A stretch of DNA of 64,000 nt from Sphingomonas sp. (lineage in GTDB: Bacteria > Pseudomonadota > Alphaproteobacteria > Sphingomonadales > Sphingomonadaceae). Positions 1 to 8,514 of this stretch are shown here, piece after piece; position 1 is the first letter of the stretch, and the number at the start of each line of letters is the position of its first letter. Made by a program: the position numbers and the translations under genes. The notes beneath the pieces were generated by a model. It had not been told where the DNA came from, did not search any database, and saw nothing but the letters and a program-made list of their open reading frames with translations. Where the stretch lies: positions 2,012,995-2,076,994 of the forward strand of contig JAHBZH010000001.1 of assembly GCA_019635535.1 (NCBI GenBank), written 5' to 3'.

Positions 1-948
1 GGCCAGCACGTTGGCGGGGATCACGCCCGGCGCGCCGCCCATCTGGGCGAGCATCCACTGGGTGAGGTCCTCGATCGAGCCGTTGACCCCGCCCGCCGCC
101 GGCACGCGGTAATAATTCTCGTTCACCTCCGCCATGCGCCGGTTGCGCCCGCCGATATGCGGCCGCGCCCAGCTCGGCGCGCTCTGGAGGCCGGCGCGGC
201 TGAGGCTGGCGCTCCGCATGCCGATCGGCTCGAACAAGGCGCGGCGCACCGCCGTCTCGTAGCTCTCGCCGGTCAGCCGCTCGACGATCTCGGCCGCCGC
301 GTCATAGGCGACGTTCTGATAGGCGTGGCAGGTGCCCGGCGGGCAGATCGGCGTCAGCGCCGCCAGCCCGGCGCGCAGCAGGCGCGGGTCCTCGCCGTCC
401 TCCAGCTTGGCGTCCTGGGCATGGGCGAACAGGCCGGTGCGGTGGGCGAGCAGGTCCGCCACGCTGACGCTGGCCTCGCCGCCGCCCGGCAGGCGCAGGG
501 TCGCCGCATGGCGCGCCACCGGGTCGCCGAGCCCGATCCGCCCCTCGCCGGCGAGCAGCGCCACCATGTCGCCCGCCACGCCCTTGGAGAGCGAGGCCCA
601 GCGGAACACGGTCGCGGTCGTCACCGGATCGCCGCTGCCCAGGCTGGTCTCGCCATAGCCCTTGAGGAAGCGGATGCGCCCGTCCTCGACGATGCCGACG
701 GCGAGGCCGACCATCGCCGGGTCCTCCATCACCCGCCGCAGCCGCGCGTCGATCCGGGCATAATCGATCGTCCCGCCCGCGATCGGCGCGGCGTCCGCGA
801 TGTCGAACTCGACGGGGCGATAGGATGGCGCCTCCGCGTCTCCCGTGCCGCTCGCGGCCGGCGCGGCCGTCCACACCGTCATCGCCCAGACGATGCCGAA
901 CGCGCTCATCGTCACGATCAGGAACGAAAGGAGGCGCTTCACCGACAC
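1..948 (-). CDS. Serine hydrolase, beta-lactamase/PBP family (partial)
   Basis: Secreted or membrane-anchored serine hydrolase of the beta-lactamase-related family (class C-like fold); the left window edge removes the C-terminus after 316 codons. Read from a GTG at 948, the first 30 residues form a basic start and a hydrophobic stretch, as in a signal peptide or anchor. The S-L-S-K tetrad at about residues 119-122 fits the nucleophile SxxK motif and Y-Q-N at 210-212 the YxN motif. The third KTG-like motif would be beyond the edge. Members include esterases, peptidases and penicillin-recognising enzymes; the substrate cannot be told here. A second GTG two codons later (942) is an alternative start. 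It is divergent from the patatin gene across a 146-bp gap. Confidence 0.8.
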   Translation of the reverse strand, partial: MSVKRLLSFLIVTMSAFGIVWAMTVWTAAPAASGTGDAEAPSYRPVEFDIADAAPIAGGTIDYARIDARLRRVMEDPAMVGLAVGIVEDGRIRFLKGYGETSLGSGDPVTTATVFRWASLSKGVAGDMVALLAGEGRIGLGDPVARHAATLRLPGGGEASVSVADLLAHRTGLFAHAQDAKLEDGEDPRLLRAGLAALTPICPPGTCHAYQNVAYDAAAEIVERLTGESYETAVRRALFEPIGMRSASLSRAGLQSAPSWARPHIGGRNRRMAEVNENYYRVPAAGGVNGSIEDLTQWMLAQMGGAPGVIPANVLA

Positions 949-1094
949 GATATCAGAACTTGTCTCCGGTTCGGCCGGTCGCTTTGCCCGGCTGCCGGTG
1001 CCTTATCCCTGCAAGGCGGCAAAAGAAAGCAGCGATTCGAGCGCGTTCCGCCATCCGCTCGACAGCGGCGCGGCTTCCTGCCACCCTTCCGGAC

Positions 1095-3395
1095 ATGCGG
1101 GAGAGGGAGCTCCGGATCGCGCTGATCTGCTATGGCGGGATCAGCCTTGCCGTCTACATGCACGGCATCACCAAGGAGATCTGGCGCCTCGCCGGCGCGA
1201 GCCGCGCCTTCCATGCCGGCGATGCGGATGATCCGGCCTGCACCGGCGTCTATCACACATTGCTGCGCCGCATTTCGGAGCAAAGCGGCGTCAGGCTGCG
1301 GGTGATGGTCGATATCCTCGCCGGGGCCAGCGCGGGCGGGATCAACGCGATCTTCCTCTCGCACGCCATCGTCACCGGCCGCCCGCTCGATCCGCTGACC
1401 GATCTGTGGCTCGAATCGGCCGATGTCGACAAGCTGATCGATCCGCAGGTCAGCACCATGTCGCGGATCGCCAAGACCGCCGCCGTGCCCTTCGCCTGGA
1501 TGCTCTCCGCCCGCTCCGGCACGGTCGAGGAGACGGTGGACAAGGAGCAGCGCGCCGAGGTGAAGGCGAAGCTGGCCAGCTTCGTGCGCGCCCGCTGGTT
1601 CGCGCCGCCCTTCGGCGGGCCGGAATTCACCACCCTGCTGCTGGACGCCTTCGACGCGATGGACGCCGCCCCCGCCGGCCCGCCGCTGATCCCGGACCAG
1701 CAGCCGATCGACCTGTTCGTCACAGTGACCGACTTCCGCGGCCATCTCGGCCCGCTGCGCCTCAATTCGCCGCCGGAGGTGATGGAGCGCGAGCATCGCG
1801 TGACGCTCCATTTCCAGGACCAGGGCGGCAGTCCCAAGGTTTTCGCCGATCCGATCGAGCTGGTCTTCGCCGCCCGCGCCACGGCCAGCTTTCCCGGCGC
1901 CTTTCCGCCCTTCGGCGTCAAGGAACTGGATCGGGTGATTGCCGCGAAGGGCAAGAGCTGGCCGGGCCGCAACGCCTTTCTCGCCAGCGCTTTGCCCCGC
2001 CATGCCGAGCAGGGCGACATGGAGCAAGTGATCCTGATCGACGGATCGGTCCTCGCCAACGCGCCCTTCCGCCCTTGCATCGAGGCGCTCGACAAGCGCC
2101 CCGCCCGGCGCGAGGTGGACCGGCGCTTCGTCTATATCGATCCCAAGCCGGGCCGGCGCAGCGTCAATCTCGCCGGTGGCGCTTCGGACTCGCCCGGCTT
2201 CTTCGCGACCATCCTGGGGGCCCTGTCCGACATTCCCCGCGAGCAGCCGATCCGCGACAATCTGGAGACGATCGAGCGCCTCTCCGGCCGCATCCGCCGC
2301 CTGCGCCGGATCGTGCGGACGATGCGGCCCGAGGTGGAGGACGCGATCGAACGGGCGCTCGGCTCCTCCTTCCTGTTCCTCAGCCCCACGCCGAAGCGGA
2401 TCGGCAGCTGGCGCTCGCGCGCCAACGATCTCGCCGCGCGGATGGCCGGCTATGCCTATGCCGCCTACGCTCATCTCAAGATTTCGGCGGTGGTCGAGGA
2501 GACGGCGACGACGATCTTCCGGCTCGGCGGCGCCGGCGACAAGGCGCGCCAGGAACGGGTACGCAAGGCGATCTGGCGGGTCGTGCGCGAGGGCGGGCTG
2601 GTCGATCCGGAGGCGGTGACGGCGCATGGCCTCAACACCGACGCGATCGCCTTCCTGCGCGATTTCGACGCCGGCTTCCGCACCCGCCGGCTGCGCTTCG
2701 TCACCCGCCGACTGACCCGCATGCGGACTGAGTCGGACACCGATCGCGCCGCCCGCGACGACGCCCGCCGGCGGCTCGACGACATGCTAAGCCGCCATCA
2801 GTCCCACGAACCGCCGGCGATCGACGAGGCGACGCGGCGCATCCTCGCCGACGCCGAAATCCGGCCCGAGGCCGCGATGACCACGCTCGCCGCCCTGCTT
2901 GATCTGCGGACGCTCGACCGCGAGACCGACGAGCGGCTCGCCGAGGCATTCAATGCTTTGCCCAAGTCGGACCGGCGCCCATTGCTGCTCACCTATCTCG
3001 GCTATCCCTTCTACGACGTCGCCACGCTGCCGATGCTGCAGGGCGAGGGGCTGGACGAATTCGATCCGATCAAGGTCGATCGCATCTCGCCCGACGACGC
3101 GGTGGCGATCCGCAAGGGCGGTACCGAAGCGACCTTGAAGGGCATCCAGTTCAACAGCTTCGGCGCCTTCTTCAGCCGATCCTATCGCGAGAACGACTAT
3201 CTGTGGGGCCGCCTGCACGGCGCCGACCGGCTGATCGACATCACCCTGTCGTCGCTCGAGCCCGAGGCGGGGCTCACCGAGGAATCGGTTAAGGCGCTGA
3301 AGCGCGAGGCGTTCCGCGCCATTCTCGACGAGGAACGCGAACGGCTGACCGCGATCCCGGCCTTGTTCGAGCAGCTGGAGCGCGAGATCGGCTGA
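1095..3395 (+). CDS. Patatin-like phospholipase family protein
   Basis: Large patatin-like lipid acyl hydrolase (766 aa). The N-terminus carries the oxyanion-hole region G-G-I-S-L-A near residue 15, the nucleophile elbow G-A-S-A-G-G at 77-82 (Ser79) and D-G-S at about 316-318, supplying the Asp of the Ser-Asp dyad. The long C-terminal half fits the patatin-related family that ends in a DUF3376-type region. The start is placed at ATG 1095 because homology-like sequence begins there; the open frame reaches back to 825, but that stretch covers the divergent promoter gap and is low-complexity. No signal peptide is visible, so it is probably cytoplasmic. The lipid substrate is unknown. A small hairpin lies just after the stop (GGCCCG-AAA-CGGGCC, 3399-3413) without a T-run. 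Confidence 0.85.
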   Translation: MRERELRIALICYGGISLAVYMHGITKEIWRLAGASRAFHAGDADDPACTGVYHTLLRRISEQSGVRLRVMVDILAGASAGGINAIFLSHAIVTGRPLDPLTDLWLESADVDKLIDPQVSTMSRIAKTAAVPFAWMLSARSGTVEETVDKEQRAEVKAKLASFVRARWFAPPFGGPEFTTLLLDAFDAMDAAPAGPPLIPDQQPIDLFVTVTDFRGHLGPLRLNSPPEVMEREHRVTLHFQDQGGSPKVFADPIELVFAARATASFPGAFPPFGVKELDRVIAAKGKSWPGRNAFLASALPRHAEQGDMEQVILIDGSVLANAPFRPCIEALDKRPARREVDRRFVYIDPKPGRRSVNLAGGASDSPGFFATILGALSDIPREQPIRDNLETIERLSGRIRRLRRIVRTMRPEVEDAIERALGSSFLFLSPTPKRIGSWRSRANDLAARMAGYAYAAYAHLKISAVVEETATTIFRLGGAGDKARQERVRKAIWRVVREGGLVDPEAVTAHGLNTDAIAFLRDFDAGFRTRRLRFVTRRLTRMRTESDTDRAARDDARRRLDDMLSRHQSHEPPAIDEATRRILADAEIRPEAAMTTLAALLDLRTLDRETDERLAEAFNALPKSDRRPLLLTYLGYPFYDVATLPMLQGEGLDEFDPIKVDRISPDDAVAIRKGGTEATLKGIQFNSFGAFFSRSYRENDYLWGRLHGADRLIDITLSSLEPEAGLTEESVKALKREAFRAILDEERERLTAIPALFEQLEREIG

Positions 3396-3466
3396 GGCGG
3401 CCCGAAACGGGCCATGGGCGAAAGCATGGCTGGACGCGGCCGGCTTTTTTGGGGAGGATGCGCCTC

Positions 3467-3778
3467 ATGCAATTCCTTAAGACGCTGTTCTGGGTGCTCC
3501 TCGCTGTCGCGGTCGTGCTGTTCGCCAGTGCGAACTGGAACACGATCGTCACCGTCGATCTGTGGGGCGGGCTGCAGGCCGATTTCAAGCTGCCGGTGCT
3601 CGCGATCGGTGCCTTCCTCATCGGTTTCGTACCGACCTTCCTGGTCTATCGCGCGCGACTCTGGAGCCTGACACGCCGGCTGGAGCAGCAAGGGCAGACC
3701 CATGTCGCCAATGTGCCGGACGCGCCCGCCCGCACGCCAGTGCCGCCACAGGAGGCCGAGCCGCGGGCCAATATATGA
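3467..3778 (+). CDS. LapA-domain (DUF1049) inner-membrane protein
   Basis: Small inner-membrane protein (103 aa) with two hydrophobic segments (about residues 3-24 and 42-62) around a short loop containing N-W-N-T-I-V, followed by a basic, coiled-coil-prone cytoplasmic tail. This is the layout of the LapA domain (DUF1049) family linked to lipopolysaccharide assembly in enterobacteria. ATG 3467 is preferred because GGGGAGG at 3451-3457 is 9 nt upstream; ATG 3458 would sit directly on that ribosome site. Its stop overlaps the pyrF start (ATGA), so the two are likely translationally coupled. Confidence 0.75.
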   Translation: MQFLKTLFWVLLAVAVVLFASANWNTIVTVDLWGGLQADFKLPVLAIGAFLIGFVPTFLVYRARLWSLTRRLEQQGQTHVANVPDAPARTPVPPQEAEPRANI

Positions 3779-4449
3779 CCAGCCCGGTCTATGTCGCGCT
3801 CGACACCACCGATCTCGACACGGCGCGCGCGATCGCCGCGCGGGTGCGTAACCATGTCGGCGGGATCAAGCTCGGCCTGGAATTCTTCTGCGCGAACGGT
3901 GCGGACGGCGTGCGCGCGATGGCCGGGCTCGGCCTGCCCGTTTTCCTCGATCTCAAGCTACACGACATTCCCAACACCGTCGCCAAGGCAGTGCAAGCGT
4001 TACGCCCACTGGAGCCCGCGATCCTGACCGTCCACGCCGCCGGCGGCCGGGCGATGATGGAGGACGCTAAAGCGGCCGCGCCGTCTGGTACCAAGGTGGT
4101 GGCTGTCACCGTGCTTACCAGCCTCGACGATGACGATCTCGGCGCGATCGGCATCGCCGGCGATTCCCATGCCCAGGTCGAACGGCTGACCGCGCTCGCC
4201 CGCGAGGCCGGGCTCGACGGCGTCGTCTGCTCCGGCGCGGAGGTGAAGGCGGCGCGCAAAGCCTGGCCGGACGGCTTCTTCGTTGTTCCGGGCGTGCGTC
4301 CCGCCGAAATGGGCGCCGGCGACCAGAAGCGGGTGGTGACGCCGCGCCAGGCGCTGGACAATGGCGCTTCCATTCTGGTCATCGGCCGGCCCATCACGCA
4401 GGCTGAGGACCCGGACCTCGCCGCCCGCGCGATCGCGGCGACGCTGTAG
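3775..4449 (+). CDS. pyrF: Orotidine 5'-phosphate decarboxylase
   Basis: Converts OMP to UMP, the last step of de novo pyrimidine synthesis, in the cytoplasm. At 224 aa it has the usual length of class I bacterial enzymes. The catalytic D-x-K-x-x-D array is seen as D-L-K-L-H-D at residues 59-64. The phosphate-binding end is recognisable as V-P-G-V-R-P and later I-V-I-G-R-P-I-T-like sequence. The ATG overlaps the upstream LapA-domain stop. In many alphaproteobacteria trpF, trpB and trpA sit between this gene and accD; here accD follows after 48 bp with none of them. Confidence 0.95.
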   Translation: MTSPVYVALDTTDLDTARAIAARVRNHVGGIKLGLEFFCANGADGVRAMAGLGLPVFLDLKLHDIPNTVAKAVQALRPLEPAILTVHAAGGRAMMEDAKAAAPSGTKVVAVTVLTSLDDDDLGAIGIAGDSHAQVERLTALAREAGLDGVVCSGAEVKAARKAWPDGFFVVPGVRPAEMGAGDQKRVVTPRQALDNGASILVIGRPITQAEDPDLAARAIAATL

Positions 4450-4497
4450 ACTTCCTCTCTCCGCCGTCCTATCCGCCTCGGCCCGAGGAGCAAGAAG

Positions 4498-5349
4498 ATG
4501 AGCTGGCTGAACCGCGTCCGCAACAAGATCCCTTTCCTGCCGAAGCGGGAAACGCCCGAGACGCTCTGGCACAAATGTCCGGAATGTGCGGCGATGGTCT
4601 TCCTCAATGAATATGAGGAGAATCTTTTCGTCTGCCCGCATTGCCAGCATCACGGCCGGATCGGCCCGCGCAAGCGCTTCGAAATGCTGCTCGATCCCGG
4701 TTATACCGTGCTGCCCCCGCCCCAGGTGCGCGAGGATCCGCTCAAGTTCCGCGATTCCAAACGCTACACCGACCGGATCAAGGCCGCCCGCGCCGCCACC
4801 GGCGAGCCCGACGCGCTGATCAACGCGCGCGGCTCAGTGGACGGCCAGCGGGTCGTGATGGGCGTGCAGGATTTCGCCTTCATGGGCGGATCGATGGGCA
4901 TGGCGGTCGGCGCCGCCTTCGTCGCCGGCGCGCGAGCGGCCGTACAGGACCGCGCGCCCTACATCATCGTCACCGCCGCCGGCGGGGCGCGGATGCAGGA
5001 AGGCATTTTGAGCCTGATGCAGATGCCCAAGGCGACCGCCGCGATCGCCGAACTCAAGGAAGCGGGCCTGCCCTATGTCGTCATCCTCGCCGATCCGACG
5101 ACCGGCGGCGTCACCGCTTCCTATGCCATGCTGGGCGACATCCACATCGCGGAGCCGGGCGCCCTGATCGGCTTCGCCGGCCAGCGCGTGATCGAATCGA
5201 CGATCCGCGAAAAGCTGCCCGAAGGCTTCCAGCGCGCCGAATATCTGAAGGATCACGGCATGGTGGATATGGTCGTCCACCGCAAGGACCTGCGCGCGCG
5301 CCTCGCTTTGCTGCTCGACTATCTGACGCCCCAGCGCGAGGCGGCCTAG
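4498..5349 (+). CDS. accD: Acetyl-CoA carboxylase carboxyltransferase subunit beta
   Basis: Beta subunit of the carboxyltransferase that transfers the carboxyl group from biotin to acetyl-CoA, making malonyl-CoA for fatty acid synthesis. The 283-aa protein has the N-terminal four-cysteine zinc ribbon (C27, C30, C46, C49) and the crotonase-like core with the G-G-A-R-M-Q-E-G and T-T-G-G-V-T-A-S glycine-rich turns. An AGGAGCAAG ribosome site precedes the ATG. folC starts 6 bp after the stop, a pairing common in proteobacteria. The partner accA is not in the window. Confidence 0.96.
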   Translation: MSWLNRVRNKIPFLPKRETPETLWHKCPECAAMVFLNEYEENLFVCPHCQHHGRIGPRKRFEMLLDPGYTVLPPPQVREDPLKFRDSKRYTDRIKAARAATGEPDALINARGSVDGQRVVMGVQDFAFMGGSMGMAVGAAFVAGARAAVQDRAPYIIVTAAGGARMQEGILSLMQMPKATAAIAELKEAGLPYVVILADPTTGGVTASYAMLGDIHIAEPGALIGFAGQRVIESTIREKLPEGFQRAEYLKDHGMVDMVVHRKDLRARLALLLDYLTPQREAA

Positions 5350-5355
5350 CTCCGG

Positions 5356-6684
5356 GTGGCCGATCGCGCCGCCTCCGATCATCCCGCCGTCCAGGCCCAG
5401 CTCGATCGGCTGGCGCGCCTGTCGCCAGGCCGCGACATATTGGGGCTGGAGCGGATCTCCGCTTTACTCGACCGGCTCGGCAACCCCGAGCGGTCGCTGC
5501 CGCCCGTCTTCCATGTCGCCGGGACCAACGGCAAGGGATCGACCTGCGCCTTCCTGCGCGCCGCGATCGAGGCGGCGGGGCTCACCGCCCATGTCTATAC
5601 CAGCCCGCATCTCGTCCGCTTCAACGAACGCATCCGGCTCGCCGGACGCCTGATCGACGACGAGGCGCTGGCCGCCGTGCTGGCCGAAGCGCTCGATGCG
5701 GCGAGTGACATGACGATCAGTTTCTTCGAGGTGACGACCGCCGCCGCCTTCCTGGCCTTCGCCCGGACACCGGCCGATGCCTGTATTGTCGAAGTCGGGC
5801 TGGGCGGTCGGCTCGATGCCACCAATGTCATCCCCGCCCCGCTGATCTGCGGCATCGCCGAGCTCGGCATCGATCACAATGCCTTCCTCGGCGACCGGAT
5901 CGAGCAGATCGCCATCGAGAAAGCCGGCATCGCCAAGGCGGGCGTGCCGCTCGTCACGCAGCGTTATCCCGTCCCCGTCGCGCTCAAGATCGCCGAAGCC
6001 GCGCAGGATAAGGGCGCGCCGTGGCTGCCGCGCGGCCAGCTCTGGGACGCCGACCTGCGCGAGGGCGGAATCGACTATCGCGACCGGAGCGGGAGCCTGC
6101 GCCTCCCTGCCCCCCGCCTGCCCGGCGCGCACCAGGCGATGAACGCCGCGCTGGCCATGGCGATGCTGCGTCACCAGAGCCGGCTGGCCATCCCCGAATC
6201 CGCGTTGCGCGCCGCGATCGGCTGGACGGAATGGCCGGCCCGGCTCCAGAAGCTCGCCCCCGGCCCGCTCGCCGATCTGCTGCCGCGTGGGGCCGAACTC
6301 TGGCTGGACGGCGCCCACAACCCCAATGCCGCGCGCGCCGTGGCCGATTTCTTCCGCGGCCACGTGCCGGCTGGCACACCCTTTCACATCGTCTTCGGCC
6401 TGCTCGCCAACAAGGATGCGCCGGGCGTGCTGCGCGCCTTTCGCGGGCGGCAGGCGACATTCCACATGATTCCGGTGCCGGAGCACGAACATCACGCTCC
6501 CGCCGCCCTGGCCGCGACGGCGAAAGAAGCCGGGCTCAACGCGATGACGGCAAAGGACGCCCCGGACGCCCTGCGCTGGATCGCCCGCCATGCCGACCGG
6601 GACAAGCCGCCGGTCGTGCTGATCCTGGGCTCGCTCTATCTCGCCGGCGAGATGCTGAAGGCCAACGATCAGCCGCCGGGTTGA
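5356..6684 (+). CDS. folC: Dihydrofolate synthase / folylpolyglutamate synthase
   Basis: Adds L-glutamate to dihydropteroate and then to reduced folates, giving retained polyglutamylated coenzymes. The Mur-ligase fold is evident: P-loop G-T-N-G-K-G-S at residues 56-62, the central domain with the I-E-K-A-G-I motif (the lysine region that is modified or binds Mg-ATP), and the C-terminal L-D-G-A-H-N-P signature. 442 aa is normal. It starts at GTG 5356, 6 bp after accD, so it is in the same transcript. It ends 3 bp from the convergent AmpG-like gene. Confidence 0.95.
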   Translation: MADRAASDHPAVQAQLDRLARLSPGRDILGLERISALLDRLGNPERSLPPVFHVAGTNGKGSTCAFLRAAIEAAGLTAHVYTSPHLVRFNERIRLAGRLIDDEALAAVLAEALDAASDMTISFFEVTTAAAFLAFARTPADACIVEVGLGGRLDATNVIPAPLICGIAELGIDHNAFLGDRIEQIAIEKAGIAKAGVPLVTQRYPVPVALKIAEAAQDKGAPWLPRGQLWDADLREGGIDYRDRSGSLRLPAPRLPGAHQAMNAALAMAMLRHQSRLAIPESALRAAIGWTEWPARLQKLAPGPLADLLPRGAELWLDGAHNPNAARAVADFFRGHVPAGTPFHIVFGLLANKDAPGVLRAFRGRQATFHMIPVPEHEHHAPAALAATAKEAGLNAMTAKDAPDALRWIARHADRDKPPVVLILGSLYLAGEMLKANDQPPG

Positions 6685-6687
6685 AAC

Positions 6688-8400
6688 CTATTCCGCCGGC
6701 GCCGCCACAGGGTGATCGGGGGCCACCACGCCCGAGGCCTTGCCTGCACGAACCTCGCGGATCCATTCGAGCACGCACAGCACCACCGCGATCACGCCGA
6801 TCAGCGCGGTGAAGACGAACACGAAATAATAGCCGCGCTCCTGGATCATCTCGCCGAGCGCGCCGCGGCCGAGCGTGCCGACCAACAAGGTCAGCGACGC
6901 GAGCAGCGCATATTGCACGGCGCTGTAACCCTTGGCGACGATCGAGGAGAGCCAGGCGACATAGGCCGCCCCCGCGATGCCGATGGCGAGATTCTCCGCC
7001 CCGATGGTGATCATCAGCCGCGCCAGCCTCTCGCTGCCGCCGAGCTGCTCGACCGCCCAGGTGAAGCCGGTCGCATTGCTGACCGCCGACATGGTCGCGC
7101 CGCCCACGGCCAGATCGGCGTAAAGCAGGTTGGTGGCGGCCGCGAGCGCCGCGCCGAGCGTCAGGGTGAACATCCGCCCGAGCACGGTGATCATCCAGCC
7201 GCCCAGCGCCAGCCCGAGGATGATCGCGCCGATCCCGAAGAACTTGGACGCGATCGCCACTTCGTCATTGGTGTAGCGCAGCTCGCCCAGATAGAATGGA
7301 TAGGCGAACGTGCCCCAGATCGAATCGGTGATGCGATAGGTCAGCACCAACGCCAGGATCAGCACCAGCGACCAGCCCATGCGGCCGACGAACTCGACCA
7401 GCGGCAGGACAAGCGCGCGATAGAAATGATCGGTCACCTGGGTGGCGCGCGCTTCCAGCCCGCCTTCCGTCGGGATCACATGCCGCCCTTCGCGCCGGAG
7501 CTTCGCCAGCCAGGCGGCGACGAAGGCGGGCAGGATGATCGTGGCGACGATGATCAGCGGGCCGTACGTGGCCGTGAACTCGGTCGGGTTGGGACGGTCC
7601 TCGGGCAGCGCGGTCATCGAACGGACCATGAAGACCAGGACCGTTCCGATCGCCAAGGTCCAGAGCAGCCCGACGGCCAGCAGGCCCCATGTGCGCACGC
7701 GCGGTAGCAACTCTCCCGGCTGATAGAGCTCGTCGATCTCGTCGCCGGAGGCGATGACCGCGCTGGCCTTGTCCGTATCGGGAGCGAACAGGCCGGCCAC
7801 GCCGATCGCGAGCAGCATCAGGCCGAGCAGCACATAGGTTTGCGGCCAGCCGATCCGCGCGGCGATGATCAGGCCAAGGGCGCCGCCGACCAGGGACGAG
7901 AGACGGAAGCCCATCTGATAGACAGTCGAGAGGATATCGATCGTCGCTTCCTCGTCGGCGATATCGATGCGCCAGGCGTTGATCGCGATATCCTGCGTGG
8001 CGCTGGTGAAGGCGCCGATGCCGGCGAGCAGGCTGAACAGGCCGAGCGAGCTCTTGGGATCGAGCAGGCTCATCGTGACGAGGATGATGCCGAGCAGAAG
8101 CTGTGCCGGCGCGATCCACTGCTTGCGCTTTCCCAGCCGGCGCAGGAACGGGATATCGACCTTGTCGACCAGCGGCGACCACAGGAACTGGAACGAATAA
8201 GCGAGCCCGATCAGCGAGAACACGCCCATCGTCTCGAGGTCCACTTCCGCCTCGGTGAACCAGGCGTAGAGCGTGCCCAGGAACAGCGCGAACGGCAGGC
8301 CCGAGGCGAATCCGAACAGCGCCATGAAACCCGATTTGGGATTGCGCAGCGAGCGAAACAGGCTGCGCCAACCGGGCTTCTGCGCTGCACTCGTGGCCAT
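6688..8400 (-). CDS. AmpG-like muropeptide/MFS permease
   Basis: Polytopic transporter (570 aa) of the AmpG branch of the major facilitator superfamily, which imports GlcNAc-anhydroMurNAc peptides for cell-wall recycling. Family hallmarks are the G-F-A-S-G-L-P-F N-terminus, the Y-S-F-Q-F-L-W-S-P-L-V-D loop and D-I-A-I-N-A-W-R in the fourth-fifth helix region. It is longer than E. coli AmpG because of an inserted loop and extra hydrophobic segments in the second half, as is common in alphaproteobacteria. ATG 8400 is chosen because an AGGAGA ribosome site lies 8 nt upstream; the frame is open for 17 more codons. Substrate is inferred from family. No ampC-ampR or recycling gene is adjacent, apart from the serine hydrolase at the window edge. 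Confidence 0.82.
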   Translation of the reverse strand: MATSAAQKPGWRSLFRSLRNPKSGFMALFGFASGLPFALFLGTLYAWFTEAEVDLETMGVFSLIGLAYSFQFLWSPLVDKVDIPFLRRLGKRKQWIAPAQLLLGIILVTMSLLDPKSSLGLFSLLAGIGAFTSATQDIAINAWRIDIADEEATIDILSTVYQMGFRLSSLVGGALGLIIAARIGWPQTYVLLGLMLLAIGVAGLFAPDTDKASAVIASGDEIDELYQPGELLPRVRTWGLLAVGLLWTLAIGTVLVFMVRSMTALPEDRPNPTEFTATYGPLIIVATIILPAFVAAWLAKLRREGRHVIPTEGGLEARATQVTDHFYRALVLPLVEFVGRMGWSLVLILALVLTYRITDSIWGTFAYPFYLGELRYTNDEVAIASKFFGIGAIILGLALGGWMITVLGRMFTLTLGAALAAATNLLYADLAVGGATMSAVSNATGFTWAVEQLGGSERLARLMITIGAENLAIGIAGAAYVAWLSSIVAKGYSAVQYALLASLTLLVGTLGRGALGEMIQERGYYFVFVFTALIGVIAVVLCVLEWIREVRAGKASGVVAPDHPVAAPAE

Positions 8401-8481
8401 GCTCGTTTCTCCTGCTCGCTGGGCAGCGACCCTAGCGGCTCGCGGGATCATTACTAGGCCGATCAGAGCCGCCCTTCGCTT

Positions 8482-8501
8482 GCCTTACGTTCGCGTAAGG
8501 C
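8482..8501. promoter_or_regulatory. Perfect palindrome upstream of Rieske oxygenase
   Basis: An uninterrupted inverted repeat, GCCTTACG-TTCG-CGTAAGGC (8-bp arms, 4-nt centre), lies 13 bp before the start of the oxygenase gene and 81 bp from the start of the divergent permease. As DNA it has the shape of a dimeric repressor operator of the TTACG-N-CGTAA kind. As RNA it would be a stable hairpin with a UUCG tetraloop just before the start codon. The sequence does not say which. Confidence 0.5.
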
Positions 8502-8514
8502 GCACAGTCGTCGC

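Noticed and set aside
825..1094. N-terminal extension of the patatin-like protein
   Set aside because: The extra 90 codons cover the divergent promoter region and the start of the minus-strand hydrolase, and are low-complexity.
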